Assembly (NCBI GenBank): GCA_024449915.1
Contig: JAMZAV010001432.1
Span: 124,001 to 188,000, forward strand
Length of the DNA: 64,000 nt
DNA from: Sweltsa coloradensis
Taxonomy: Eukaryota > Arthropoda > Insecta > Plecoptera > Chloroperlidae
Direction of reading: 5' to 3'
The translations under genes and the position numbers were made by a program. The notes beneath the pieces are model-generated. The model was not told where the DNA came from. It made no database searches and worked only from the letters and a program-made list of their open reading frames with translations. This document shows, piece after piece, positions 11,083 to 21,334 of the stretch (within the stretch, counting starts at the first letter, position 1; every line of letters starts with the position of its first letter).

Positions 11083-11166
11083 AGCGTTGTTGGTGGAGGC
11101 GCCGGGTAGAGTATGAATAAGTTTTTACTCCATAAGAACAGCGTTGTTGGTGGAGGCGCCGGGTCT
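11079..11166 (+). repeat. 40-bp motif, tandem copies 2 and 3
   Basis: Two head-to-tail copies, 48 bp apart, of the AGAA(T/C)AGCGTTGTTGGTGG motif. The second breaks off after CGCCGGGT. With copy 1 at 10378 they bracket MITE-2, which suggests that the MITE inserted into a small tandem array. Confidence 0.8.
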
Positions 11167-11169
11167 ATA

Positions 11170-12458
11170 CTTTTAAATTTTATTATTTCTTTGCCTTACA
11201 TCGAGTTAATATTACGGAGGGTGGTTTATTGTTGTAATAATATTTTTAAGTTTAGTAAACGCGACGGTAAATTTTATATTTGTGTTTCAATTATGTAGGT
11301 TTGTGTACTATAAGCAACAAATCACATCTCTGTACTAAATTTAAAAATACTCCTTTGGCCTATTTCTTCAACAATCATATTTTTATCCAGTCATGACTAC
11401 ATTCAGTTTATTGGTTTGTATCGTCCGTCATTTTTGGGGAATGGTCGTGGGGCTCCAAGCCTCTCCCCTGGTAGTTTATAGTGCCTGGTGCGAGGCACCT
11501 ATATAACTAAAAATCCGATGTGTGCCAGAATAGGGAAGACTCAAAAATATTTTTTATTATTCTACTATATTCAGAGCCAGTTTCTGATTACATAAATATA
11601 AAATTTTCGTTATTTCAAAAATATTTTCAAACACTAAAGTGAGCTTCAAGTTTAAGTGTAATAATGGCGGGAAAAACAGGGCAATGCGTCATAACCCTAC
11701 AACCAATCACCGTGTGCTCATTGAAAAAATAGCAATTTTGATGATTATCTTACTTCTAGAAGCACTTTTGGAATAAAATTTGTTTGTATAGTATGAATAA
11801 GAAATACTAATAAACAATAATTTGTACAACAAGATATAACATTTACACATTTGTGTATACATTTTTATAATTAATGGTTTTACGAAAACATTTATAAAGA
11901 AAATGTCAACAATGGACTTGTTTTAACACGAGCTGGTGAACGGCCGAGAGGTGAATTTAGTTCTGTGATCTAGAAGACCGTGGTCAATTTCATTCATAAC
12001 CAACAATGTCTTAAGGTAGCTCAAGCGAATATACTCTCTAGTTTTTTAGAGACTTTCTTAATTTTGATGGTATCTCTAATATGGTTTAAAATAAACAAAT
12101 CACACACAATTAATTAAAACACACTAAGTTCACGAATTTTAAATGAATTAAGTAATAATGAAGCTTACTTTTATAATTATATTCACAAATTACAAGATTT
12201 GTTATTGTTATTTTTCACAGGCTGTGATTTGACTCACATATTTTTGTTTTTCGTAATAAAAAACAAAACACAGTTAAATGCTTCAACTAACAACAAATTG
12301 TATTTATAAGAGCTTTTAAAATTAAATAAATATTATTGGTGTTGAGTTTTTATTTAACTTAAAGCGTATTCAATAGTATCAACTATCAACAAAGGATCTG
12401 GCATCACTGTAATCACAGCGTCCCGAGGGGCCCCTTCCAAGGGGAGGTTTGTATCAAA
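11170..12458. other. Gene-free upstream region of the MULE gene
   Basis: AT-rich. No exon, RNA gene or repeat is recognised. It would have to contain the promoter of the gene starting at 12459, but I see no convincing element. Confidence 0.4.
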
Positions 12459-12849
12459 ATGTCACATTGTGATGGCCGCCCGCGTTTCATTCGTGGTAAA
12501 AAAGGATTCATTTCGAAAGCTACGTTAAAGAAAAACGTAAGTAATGTTTTATTAAAGGCTGCAGAAGAAAGTGCAAAGGCAAATTTTACAGAGTCAACAC
12601 TCACTGACATTAGTGGAAGGCGTGTGGTGGAAATAGAAACTTTGGCTAGTGAATTATGGTGCTCCAACTGCGAAGAAGCTTTATCACTTCGAAACGTTAC
12701 AGGCGAACGTATGTCTGGACTAGCAAGTATACTTACTATTAATTGTGTCAAATGTAAAACAATCTTCCAAGTTAATACATCGAAAGCCCACACATCGCCC
12801 AGCAATCGTGGACGCCACACATTCGATGTGAATTACAAGCTAGCATTTG
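12459..12849 (+). CDS. Mutator-like transposase (MULE-type), exon 1
   Basis: Encodes 130 residues and one base. The order LASELWCSNCEEALSLRN, GLASILTINCVKC and FDVNYKLAFG fits the N-terminal half of the Mutator-like transposase domain found in many invertebrate genomes. The two CxxC pairs (WCSNC, NCVKC) probably bind zinc. The exon ends in phase 1 at TTTG|GTAAGT. It joins in frame to 21335, giving AFG-LLDAGMGPTQLN, which restores a continuous domain across an 8.5-kb intron. The ATG at 12459 is the only one that keeps the domain intact. A long antisense frame at 12413-12820 is its shadow. It could be a mobile MULE copy or a domesticated one; the frameshift in exon 2 and the missing core favour a relic. 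Confidence 0.75.
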
Positions 12850-13239
12850 GTAAGTATTAACTTAGCTTATTCTTTCTCTTACATAAATTTACGGCGTAGG
12901 CCTAGGCCATAGCCATAGACTTGGCCTAACCTAGATATTATCAATCTACCTAGTATAAATATAAATATAAATAATTCAGTTCGGTTTATAAAATCGCTGA
13001 TGTTATTGTAAAGTTTTAAAGTTTTTCTTCGCAAATCAGTGCCCGTTTTATTTGTAGGCTATTATGCATATTAATGCGGTCATTGTGAGTGTAAATTTAT
13101 GTATATCAATTAACTACTTGATCTTTTATCAAAGATTTTGAAAAGATATTGAACAAAGATGGTGGACACGATACAAGAAGTGAAATATGGCTCCAGGTTC
13201 TATTACAATAAAACGCTTAGGCCTGTAAAACAGTAACCA

Positions 13240-13837
13240 GTGAATGAAACAACAAACGACACATACAGCAAACTCTACAGTGAAGTGGTATACACAAATT
13301 ATCAGCAAAGCGATAAAGAGTGGCCAAATTGGGATGAAATCGCAAGCCAAGGTCTAGCCCGATCACGCTATAACCACGTAAGTACAAAATTCAATCTTGA
13401 TGTTGGCCTAAGCCTAGCCCGGGAAGTAAACCTCCTTAAAGAAGAAATACGGGTCATAAAAATTAAGTTGGAAATAAACGCAGGCCTAGACCTAGGCCCG
13501 CAAAGGTCTGAGCCTAAGCCTAGACCTGAGCCTGTCCAAGAATCGGACATACCAAAGCTCGGCCCGATTGAAAGACCATCTTGGGCCTATGCCCTTACCT
13601 AACTCTAGGCCGACAAACATACCACAAGTGCAAGAGCTAGGCCTACAAAGGTTGGAGACTAGACCTGACCCTGTCCAAGAATCGGCCAAACCCAGGCTAG
13701 GCTGGATTGAAAAACCATCTTGGCCTATGCCCTTACCCAGCGCTAGGCCCGAAAACAGTCTACAGGTGCACGAGCCTCATAGTACACAAAAAGGCCCAGA
13801 AAAGCTAAAGAACAGGCCCATCCTCCAGCTCAGAGAA
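13240..13837 (+). CDS. LINE K ORF1, N-terminal repeat region
   Basis: Starts at ATG 13240. After about 60 residues including a helical EVNLLKEEIRVIKIKLEI stretch there are two ~42-residue tandem repeats built on RPEPVQES..KLGPIERPSW and RPDPVQESAKPRLGWIEKPSW, each followed by PMPLP.xRP. The frame changes from 1 to 2 at about 13583, where the first repeat has TTGGG and the second TTGG. Comparing the repeats shows one extra base as the cause. Function is not known; ORF1 proteins generally bind RNA, and this part has no known RNA-binding motif. Confidence 0.6.
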
Positions 13838-14240
13838 GTAAGCGGAGACCTGATGGAAGCTCCGGACACAACATCAATTGCCCACTGTGTATCGGCGGAC
13901 TTCCGCATGAGCCTCGGAGTGGCCTCAAAACTGAAAGAAATGTCCAACAACACTGATCGACTGCTCCAGCTAGGTAAAAATATAGGAAAAGTGGGAGTAG
14001 AAATAAACGGTAAACGATGTATCTTCCATATGATTATCAAACACCACTACTATAATAAGCCTACATTGGTAACACTCTTTCAAGCATTAACACAACTAAA
14101 AGAACAATGCGAGATTTATGAGATTAAAGACCTTGCACTACCAAGAATTGGATGTGGTCTAGACAAACCTTGACTGGCGCCAAGTTAAACCTCTAATTGA
14201 ATCTACGTTTATGTTTATGAACATAAACATTACGGTATAC
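13838..14240 (+). CDS. LINE K ORF1 macrodomain (TARG1/OARD1-like)
   Basis: Residues from SGDLMEAP to NINITVYN form one macrodomain. The order is GDL start, IAHCVSADFRMSLGVA in the ADP-ribose pocket, GKRCIFHMIIKHHYYNKPT, then LALPRIGCGLDKP and a last strand. This is the OARD1/TARG1 (Poa1p-like) branch, which removes ADP-ribose from acidic residues. In that branch a Lys before the H..KPT stretch and an Asp after GCGL are catalytic. Both are present here (Lys codon 14039-14041, Asp codon 14162-14164). One extra T at 14169-14171 shifts the frame from 2 to 0 just after the Asp. The downstream frame continues the domain (DWRQVKPLIEST). The activity is inferred from the family and is not shown. Confidence 0.75.
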
Positions 14241-15200
14241 AACCGCCCAACGAATTTAACCCGACACAATGTATATGAAAGAGAAGAAAGAAGTGCTCAC
14301 CAAAAAGAAGTGAACCTCAGCTGGGAATATGTGATGCAGAAGCATAGGTCTAGGCCTAAAGTTGCTAATGAAGACCAATTTAGGCCTTCTCTGTCAATGA
14401 CCATGCCAGTACCTACTAAAAATAAATTTGAAGTGCTGCGACTGCGAGACTGCGGCGAACCAAACATACAGCACGAAGACATGGCGATCACAGAAATGAC
14501 TACCGATATCTTAAAAATCAGAATAAATAAGCCAGTGTTTACCAACACTTTGTCTTGCTGGCCTATATTAAACGAATTCAAAGGCAAAAACAGCGACCCC
14601 AAAGAATCTAAAAGCAAGCCAAAAGACACAAGTAGCAAGCCCAAAGCCCCTAAAATGATTTTCTGGGGAGACTCAATAATAAGAAACTGCCTCAGCATAA
14701 CTAAAAACGAATCTTCACTCCTACGTGCTTGTTCAGGAGCCAAGCCCACCCAACTGCAAAGTATCATCGAGAGTAAAAAGTATGCCACAGACCCATATGT
14801 TGAACTTGCGGCAGTCCATGTGGGGACGAACCTAGTTAAATCAAAGAAAACAGAACATGAAATCATGGATGATATCTACCATCTGGTAAGATGCTGCCAA
14901 AAGAGGTATCAAAATGCAACAGTTATGGTCTCGGCCATAATATATAGACGTGATACGGATAACAAACGAATAGACAACATAAATGAGGCAGTTAGATCTA
15001 TCTGTGATGACCTAAAAGCGATTTTTGTTAACCCAAACTGCTGTATAAATGACCGCGACATCAGCAAAGATGGACTCCACCTTACATATAATGGAGCCAA
15101 TAAAACTAGGGGATTTTCTCTTGAAGATGGCAAGACTCTGCAACCAGGACGACCCAGCCACACCTTCCGAAGATCAGCAAGCAAAAGAACTTATTAGGCC
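14241..15200 (+). CDS. LINE K ORF1 SGNH/GDSL hydrolase domain
   Basis: A ~130-residue linker leads to MIFWGDSIIRNC (Ser of GDS, codon 14673-14675), AVHVGTNLV (Asn, 14829-14831) and DGLHLTYNGANK (Asp 15069-15071, His 15078-15080). These are SGNH blocks I, III and V with all catalytic residues in place. Esterase domains of this type are known in ORF1 of CR1-group LINEs, where they are thought to act on lipid or membrane. The frame shifts again near 15100, from 0 to 1, and the domain end LGDFLLKMARLCNQ continues in frame 1. The fusion to the macrodomain immediately before it is the unusual point. Confidence 0.8.
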
Positions 15201-16326
15201 TGCCAAGGATAATATTTCTAGCAAGCCTACTGACCACCAACCTAACAAGAAATCGCCCTTTATGACAATGGTGCAAACTGAACCAGCACAGCAAAACCCT
15301 GGTCACATGCACAAAAGGCATATCCCATTTCCAATGTCACAATAAATTCTAGTCTGGTCACTTTACCAAAACCCGAAAAGCAAGATTGCCTTTGCTCCGG
15401 ATTACCACTCCCGTTGCCATGGAAAGACACGGACAGTGATTTCCTATGCTCAATCGACACCTTGTTTGAAAGCGATGACGACCAACGCAAAACAAATGTG
15501 ATTCCTCCCTTATTAACACTTCCAAAAGAACCTGTCAAGAACACAAATATAATTAAAGGTGAGACCAAGATTATCATCTCGCCTTCACACAAGAGCATGG
15601 ACAGCGATTCCCTATGCTCAATTGACTCTTTGCTAGAAATCAATGAAGACCCCAACAAAACAAATGTGACTTCTCCCTTATCACCACTTCCGAATGAACT
15701 TGTCAACCCGGTTAACATGATTATCGTCACACCTCAACATAAGAGCTCGCCAGATCGAGGGAATGAAACCATCTTCACAGAATGCCTCAACTGGACAACG
15801 GCTCATGTTAACACACCGGCTCTCGAGGACCCTTCAGCTGCCAAAGGAAACACGATGCTTGCAGTCCCACCCGGGAAACCATCTGGCACTCGGACATCCA
15901 GTTCATCCAGGAGCAATGTAGTTAGTAGGGCAACACTATCTCGCACTTGCAAAGCAAACCATTGCTTAGATAAACCTAGAGTCACCACCTCCTTACAATT
16001 ATCATCAAAGTCTCTTCACCCTTTTCGGCCAAAGGTGCCTCGGAAGAAACTAAGATAGTCTTAAACACCCCCAAGACAAAACCCCATAAAAATCCCAAAT
16101 CATTACCATCAACACTAAATCCAAACAAAGTATCACATTTTCCACCATTATCAATTAAAACTAACACATCTAGGCTGACGACTGCCAAATTAAATGAAAC
16201 TCACATCCTCAACATTAATCCTAAACTCAATCAAATTCAACAATCCAAAGGAAGCATAAAATCAACTAAAACTAATAGAGTCACAAAACCGCTCACCCCC
16301 CCTAGCTCAAAACAACACACATACTA
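15201..16326 (+). CDS. LINE K ORF1, low-complexity C-terminal region
   Basis: Disordered, Ser/Pro/Lys-rich. Two internal repeats share DTDSDFLCSIDTLFE and SMDSDSLCSIDSLLE, about 60 residues apart. A Ser-rich SGTRTSSSSRSNVVSR stretch follows, then a basic Thr/Asn/Lys-rich end. The frame moves from 1 to 0 between about 15260 and 15340 and from 0 to 2 near 16035. The last stop is at 16324-16326, just before or overlapping the start of ORF2. No domain is recognised. Confidence 0.6.
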
Positions 16327-16328
16327 AA

Positions 16329-17657
16329 TTTATAAATATCCTTCATCAAAATATTCAGAGTCTAGTTAGCTCAACAACAAAACTTGAAGTGTTCCTGGAC
16401 TCCCAAAATGAAAACAACACTCCAATAGATGTGCTTTGCTTTTCTGAGCATTGGCTCACTGAAAGTAATCTAAACTCGTTACACATCAGTAACTACAAAA
16501 AGGTAAGCTCATTTTCCAGATCATCTCATACCCATGGTGGTGTTGCAATATTTGCTGGTGAAGCATGGGTGAAACACATTAAAACAAGGAGTGATATTCA
16601 TAAAATTTGCATTGAGAAACATATAGAAATCACAGGCATTGAAGTAAACATTGCATCAGATCACAACAAAAAAGATAAACTTATAATATTAACACTTTAT
16701 CGTTCTCCATCAGGAGACATGCATACATTCCTCCAGAATATGGAATACTTACTTGAGAAACTATCAGGTGAACAAAAGAAAATAGTTATATTAGGTGATT
16801 TTAACATTGATTTCAATCATAAATCTAAAAACAATGAACAACTGGAACATTTATTTACTTCTCATAATCTAACATTTCAAGTTAAAGAACCAACAAGAAT
16901 CGACCCTTTTCATGCATCTGAAAAGACGATTGACAATATCGCTACAAATCTACCACTAGAATCCTTTCAGACGAATGTGATCAATAATTGCCTATCAGAT
17001 CATCTTGCACAAACTATTACTTGTTGCTTACCCGAAGCACATAAAAATCTAAAAAATAAAACAGTAACAAAAAGAAAGTTTTCAGAAGATAATATCCAAA
17101 AGCTAAATGATCATTTACAAACACTAAACTGGGGAAAAGTCTACCAATCAGATACTCCTGATGATAAATATAATGAATTTGAGAATACCTTCCTGATTGC
17201 CTTTAATGACTGTTTTCCAGAAAGGACCATTAAAATTAAGAGTACTGAATTCATTAAACTATCCTGGATCACACAAGGCATTAAAAATTCCAGCAAAAAC
17301 TTTAAATGCCTGTACAGCCTAAATAAACATTTCAAAACCCATTTCACAGAGGAGATGTACAAGAATTATAAGAAAATATATGAAAAAACCATTTCAGCAG
17401 CCAAAAAGCAATATTTTAACAATCAAATCTATAACAGTGAAAATAAGTCAAGAAAGGTATGGGAAATTGTAAATCAACAAACTAATAAATCAATAAACAA
17501 AAAATCTGCCGACTCTAATATAAATCTAAAAGTAAATGGAACTACAATCACAGATCAACAAATAGTGTCAGATACCTTCAATCACAACTTTGCAACAATG
17601 GCAGGTAATCTCACCCAACATCTAAATACTGATGGCAAAGCATCTGCTAATATCTAG
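16329..17657 (+). CDS. LINE K ORF2, AP-type endonuclease
   Basis: The frame opens with NILHQNIQSLVSSTTKLEVF, the usual start of LINE ORF2. It then shows CFSEHWL (metal-binding Glu), GGVAIFAG, LTLYRSPSGD, ILGDFNIDF (Asp and Asn) and a C-terminal LSDHLAQT (Asp/His). These are the exonuclease-endonuclease-phosphatase motifs that nick target DNA for target-primed reverse transcription. A basic linker follows to residue ~440, where a stop at 17655-17657 ends the frame. The RT continues in another frame, so at least one indel separates the two domains. Confidence 0.85.
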   Translation, partial: FINILHQNIQSLVSSTTKLEVFLDSQNENNTPIDVLCFSEHWLTESNLNSLHISNYKKVSSFSRSSHTHGGVAIFAGEAWVKHIKTRSDIHKICIEKHIEITGIEVNIASDHNKKDKLIILTLYRSPSGDMHTFLQNMEYLLEKLSGEQKKIVILGDFNIDFNHKSKNNEQLEHLFTSHNLTFQVKEPTRIDPFHASEKTIDNIATNLPLESFQTNVINNCLSDHLAQTITCCLPEAHKNLKNKTVTKRKFSEDNIQKLNDHLQTLNWGKVYQSDTPDDKYNEFENTFLIAFNDCFPERTIKIKSTEFIKLSWITQGIKNSSKNFKCLYSLNKHFKTHFTEEMYKNYKKIYEKTISAAKKQYFNNQIYNSENKSRKVWEIVNQQTNKSINKKSADSNINLKVNGTTITDQQIVSDTFNHNFATMAGNLTQHLNTDGKASANI

Positions 17658-17661
17658 CAGA

Positions 17662-18559
17662 TTCAGGTAAAGCTCCATCAAAATCTTTATTTGTAAACCA
17701 TACCAATGAAACTGAAATAATGGACATAGTTATGAAAATGAAAAATCTCCAATCTTGTGGGCTTGATCAAATACCCATGACAATAGTCAAAAAAATTATA
17801 CGTAATATAGCGCCAGTCTTAACACACATTTTTAATTACTGTATTGACAAATCAATATTTCCGAAGAAATTAAAGGTTTCAAAAATAATACCTTTATTTA
17901 AAAAGGGTGACAAATCGGATGGAAATAACTACCGACCAATTTCTCTACTGCCAGTATTTTCTAAAATTTTTGAAAAAATACTCCATACAAGAATTACTTC
18001 ATTCCTTGAAAAAGAACATCTACTATCAAATAGCCAAAATGGGTTTAGGAAATATAGGTCAACAACTAATACCATAGAAAAATGTAAAAATAATTTAACT
18101 CAAGGAAAGGAAAAAAATGAACGCTTAATTGGAATCTTTTGTGACCTTTCGAAAGCTTTCGATTGCATAGATCACGCGTTACTACTGGCTAAACTGCACT
18201 ATTATGGCATAAGAGGTCATGCGTATAATCTAGTTAAATCATATCTCACGGACAGGAGGCAACATGTAGAAATTAAAACCACAGATGAATACAATCACGA
18301 GAAATGTTACTTATCTGATGGTGAAGCAGTCAACTGTGGAGTTCCTCAAGGCTCCATACTAGGCCCTCTATTGTTCATAATATTCGTAAATGATCTCACT
18401 TACATCTTGAAAAATATAGGTATTGAATTATTTGCGGATGATACCAGTATCCTAATAAGAAGCAAAATACATGACAATCTGATAGTCATTAGCGAAGAAG
18501 TGCTGAGCGCAGTAACTAAGTGGTTCCAAAATAACAAACTTTTTACTAAATGCCAATAA
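17662..18559 (+). CDS. LINE K ORF2, reverse transcriptase
   Basis: Reads GLDQIPMTIVKKI, VSKIIPLFKKGD..NYRPISLLPVFSKIFEK, QNGFRKYRST, FCDLSKAFDCIDH (motif A), GVPQGSILGPLLFIIFVND (motif B) and ELFADDTSI (motif C, catalytic Asp codons 18437-18442). All RT motifs are intact. The frame ends at 18557-18559 after NNKLFTKCQ because of a one-base shift; the next frame continues LLNANKTNFIEFHP. Confidence 0.85.
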
Positions 18560-19298
18560 AACTAATTTCATAGAATTCCACCCAAGTAAACAAAACTCAT
18601 AGTCAAAACAACAATTTAACAACAATCAATAACACGGCAGATAACACCGTGATAAAAAGAGTTCACACAACAGAATTTCTTGGAATCCATATCGACCAAA
18701 ATCTAAACTGGCACACACATTGCGATATGTTAGCAAAAAAACTAAGTTCTGCATGATTTGCACTAAAAAACAATCAATTTAATCACAAACACAAAAACTG
18801 CAAAAATAGCTTACTATGCTAACTTTGAATCACATATGAGGTACGGCATCAATATATGGGGCAGCTCTGTAAAAGCGGACACAATATTTAAACTACAGAA
18901 AAGAGCAATAAGAAATATTCTTGGACTCAAACAAAAGAAAAAATTCTTACATTAAATCTCACTGTAAGCCACACTTTATCAAACACAAAATACTCACTTT
19001 CTACAGTCTATCTATACCTACATATTTCAATCCGTACTAAATTTAAAAAAAATCTATGATTAATGAAGAAATTGACAAGAACAATAGCATTCACAGCCAT
19101 AACACAAGACAAGCAAACAACATACACACTAATTATCTCAAGCGAAAACATTCACAACTTAACTCCAATTATATAAGTTCTAAATTATTTAACAAGCTAC
19201 CGACAAGTCTAAAAGCCATTTCTAATATGAGCATTTTTAAAAATAAACTAAAACAACTCCTATGTAACAAAGCATATTACTCTATGAGGAATTTTTGA
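18560..19298 (+). pseudogene. LINE K ORF2, broken thumb and C-terminus
   Basis: Pieces in different frames: TEFLGIHIDQNLNWHTHCD (RT thumb), then YGINIWGSS and LQKRAIRNILGL, then SIHSHNTRQANNIHTNYL to RNF (19056-19298). The last is the conserved SHNTR tail of CR1/Jockey-type ORF2 proteins. Several stops and indels lie between the pieces. Confidence 0.75.
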
Positions 19299-19962
19299 AG
19301 GACAAACTACTATAACACTGTTAGGCCTATCTTTATACTACAATTCTAAATAGGCCTAATAGATATAGATATATTGTACTATTGTTATGTTTGTATTCCA
19401 CAAATAGGCTAAGATATATTGTATGGTAGGCTCATTTCTTTGTCTTGTGTTTTAAATTTTGTCTTATAGTTTGTCTTATTTCTATAGATTCATTTAAGTC
19501 TGATTATTATATTAATATTTGTTTGCCTTTTTTGTCTCTTATGTCTTATCTTTGTTTTATGTACTGCCTTAAATTGAAACCAATCTCGGCCCACAAGAAA
19601 AACTAGACAAATACTTGTTCTCTCGTTTCATTAGTATTCTCTTATATATGAGGCACTCAAATTCTATTACTAGCCAACAGTAAAATTGTTTATATGTACA
19701 AACTAAGACTAAGGCATTAATTATCAAGTAACTTATTTTTAGGATAGATATGTGACGGAGTATATCTCAATTTGCATCCTGCTTTGATACAGCAAATTGT
19801 ACCTTTCCAAACACCTCATAACAAAGTTTATTTGTTTAGGAATAAGTAAATAAATACTTATTCCAGACAATATATTCTTAGAGGTCATCACAAAGTGTAA
19901 ATTATTATAATGTAATATGCTATGTGTGTGGAAATAAAACTTACTTACTTACTTACTTACTA
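19299..19962 (+). other. LINE K 3' UTR and tail
   Basis: AT-rich UTR with AGGCCTA motifs that ends in AATAAAACTTACTTACTTAC. The terminal tetranucleotide repeat takes the place of poly(A), as in several AP-endonuclease LINE clades. Confidence 0.7.
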
Positions 19963-20192
19963 AATAGCCTAGGCCAGGCTTCTCTATAGTGTAAAAATCT
20001 TCACACATACACGCTCATTGAACCAATTACTTTTACCTAGTAGACCCTAGGCCTACAAAAATATCAATGCAAAATCAGCCGGAGATAACTTAAATTAGAC
20101 ACTAGAAAATAGAGATAGTACAGGGGCTGGCCTTTCCTTATCTTGCCTCCAAGCCAGATTTATCTGCTCGACAGTCAGTGAACTCTCGTTCT

Positions 20193-20230
20193 ACCCCCCC
20201 CCCCCCACCCACCACCACCACCACCACCAC
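20193..20230 (+). repeat. C-run and (CCA)n
   Basis: About 14 C (one A near the end), then CCCACCACCACC-type repeats. Low complexity. Confidence 0.9.
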
Positions 20231-20584
20231 AATGCGACAACGGATCGTGACCATGAATAGACTGCTTGACGAGATAGCAGATGTATGGAACATCTAGTTT
20301 TATCTTCATTCTATAAATATAAGCACAGTCTGTCGCTGACATGATTGTGAGATTTTCCACGTCATTATTTATTGCCTATTGGACAGCATCTCGGCAATTA
20401 TGGATTCTAGCAGTTTATTAGACACCCCACACTCGATTTCTTGTGTAAGCCTACCACCCGAGTAACCAGCGGGTAATGTGGACGGGTACCCGCGGGTCCT
20501 AAAAATGTAGGGTTTCGTCATCCCTACTGTCTAGTTACAGGTTCCATATCGCACTATAACGCTTCTGGTAACAAGGCGCTAAAA

Positions 20585-21040
20585 GCTTGTTGGCTCGTTA
20601 ATCTTGTAGTTAGCGTCTCTGCTTCCAAAGCAGAAGGTCCAGGGTTCGATTCCCGCTATAGACAGAAGATTTAAAAAACAACTCCTTACTTGGACTTTAG
20701 TCTAACAGTTCTTGGGTTAGGAGTTTGTAAACGGTGACTTTGGAGCAGTCCTAGCAATGAGGCACATAATAAATTCAAAATTGTTTTGATTCGGCCTTGT
20801 TGATTCTGACGTTGACCCGCGGGTGTTTGCACTGTCCATACCACTGATTGCTATATTTCATATTAAAAAATATTGATCTTTGGTTGGTTATCGCTCACTC
20901 GTCGATTGCGTCGGGGCCTACAGGGCTAGCTTGATCGCTTTGGTTTAATGTCCCCCACTGAAAATCAGTTAGGCCTAGGTATGTGACTGAGTGGGTAGAC
21001 TCTAAATACGAATTTATTTATTTATTTGGTACCAAATATT
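20585..21040 (+). mobile_element. tRNA-headed SINE, fullest copy
   Basis: The head at about 20587-20664 has GGCTCGTTAATCTTGTAGTT (A-box region), a CTCTGCTTCCAAAGCAGA anticodon-like stem-loop and GGTTCGATTCC (B-box, 20643-20653). The body has GTAAACGGTGACTTTGG. The tail has CACTGTCCATACCACTGATT, CCCACTGAAAATCAGTTA and GAGTGGGTAGACTCTAAATA, then a TTTA-rich end. Other copies: 9095-9476 (minus), 30.49-30.72 kb (minus, head half), 6176-6420 and 58.56-58.80 kb (tail only). It would be transcribed by RNA polymerase III and mobilised by a partner LINE. Confidence 0.85.
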
Positions 21041-21185
21041 AATTATTTGTAGTGGACCTATAGGCTAAGTGAACACCACAGTATTATTAAGTGTTTTTTT
21101 TTTAATTTTGTAGTAGGCAAGGCTAGATTTCGAGTCGAGTCTATTATTTAGTACTCGAAATCTATTATCAGAAACTTTTCAATTT

Positions 21186-21201
21186 TGGTGGAGGTGCCGG
21201 G
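21186..21201 (+). other. tRNA-Ala-complement-like 16-mer
   Basis: TGGTGGAGGTGCCGGG equals the complement of a typical metazoan tRNA-Ala 3' end including CCA. It is like an LTR-retroelement primer-binding site. The same motif with C for T occurs at 10.39, 11.09 and 11.14 kb. No LTR ending in CA is visible directly upstream. Confidence 0.4.
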
Positions 21202-21334
21202 TCGCGGGCTAGTGTGAAAACGCAAAAATTATTACCTATTTTTGGCGCTACCTTACCAGCCCTGATTAGCAATAACAGTAACCAGGACTCGCACACTCCT
21301 ATTTTGTTGTTGATTAGATGTATTTTATTTGCAG

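Larger units (their letters stand above)
13180..19962 (+). mobile_element. LINE K (macrodomain and SGNH ORF1)
   Basis: A nearly full-length non-LTR retrotransposon in sense with the host intron. ORF1 runs at 13240-16326 in several frames: internal repeats, macrodomain, SGNH hydrolase, low-complexity tail. ORF2 runs at about 16329-19298 with AP-type endonuclease, reverse transcriptase and a C-terminal tail. A 3' UTR follows and ends in an ACTT-type repeat (19937-19962). AP endonuclease, no RNase H and an esterase in ORF1 point to the CR1/Jockey assemblage. Single-base frame breaks occur in both ORFs, so this copy is dead unless they are sequence errors. The 5' edge is uncertain; I saw no clear target duplication. 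Confidence 0.8.
12850..21334 (+). other. Intron 1 of the MULE gene
   Basis: GTAAGT donor and TTTTATTTGCAG acceptor, both phase 1. The intron holds the complete LINE K, a SINE, and flanks with no recognised gene (12.85-13.18 and 19.97-20.58 kb; the latter has a C-rich and CCA-repeat stretch at 20193-20230). Without the LINE the intron would be about 1.7 kb. Confidence 0.7.

Noticed and set aside
12413..12820. 135-residue open frame antisense to MULE exon 1
   Set aside because: Shadow frame; the plus strand carries the recognisable transposase domain and splice donor.
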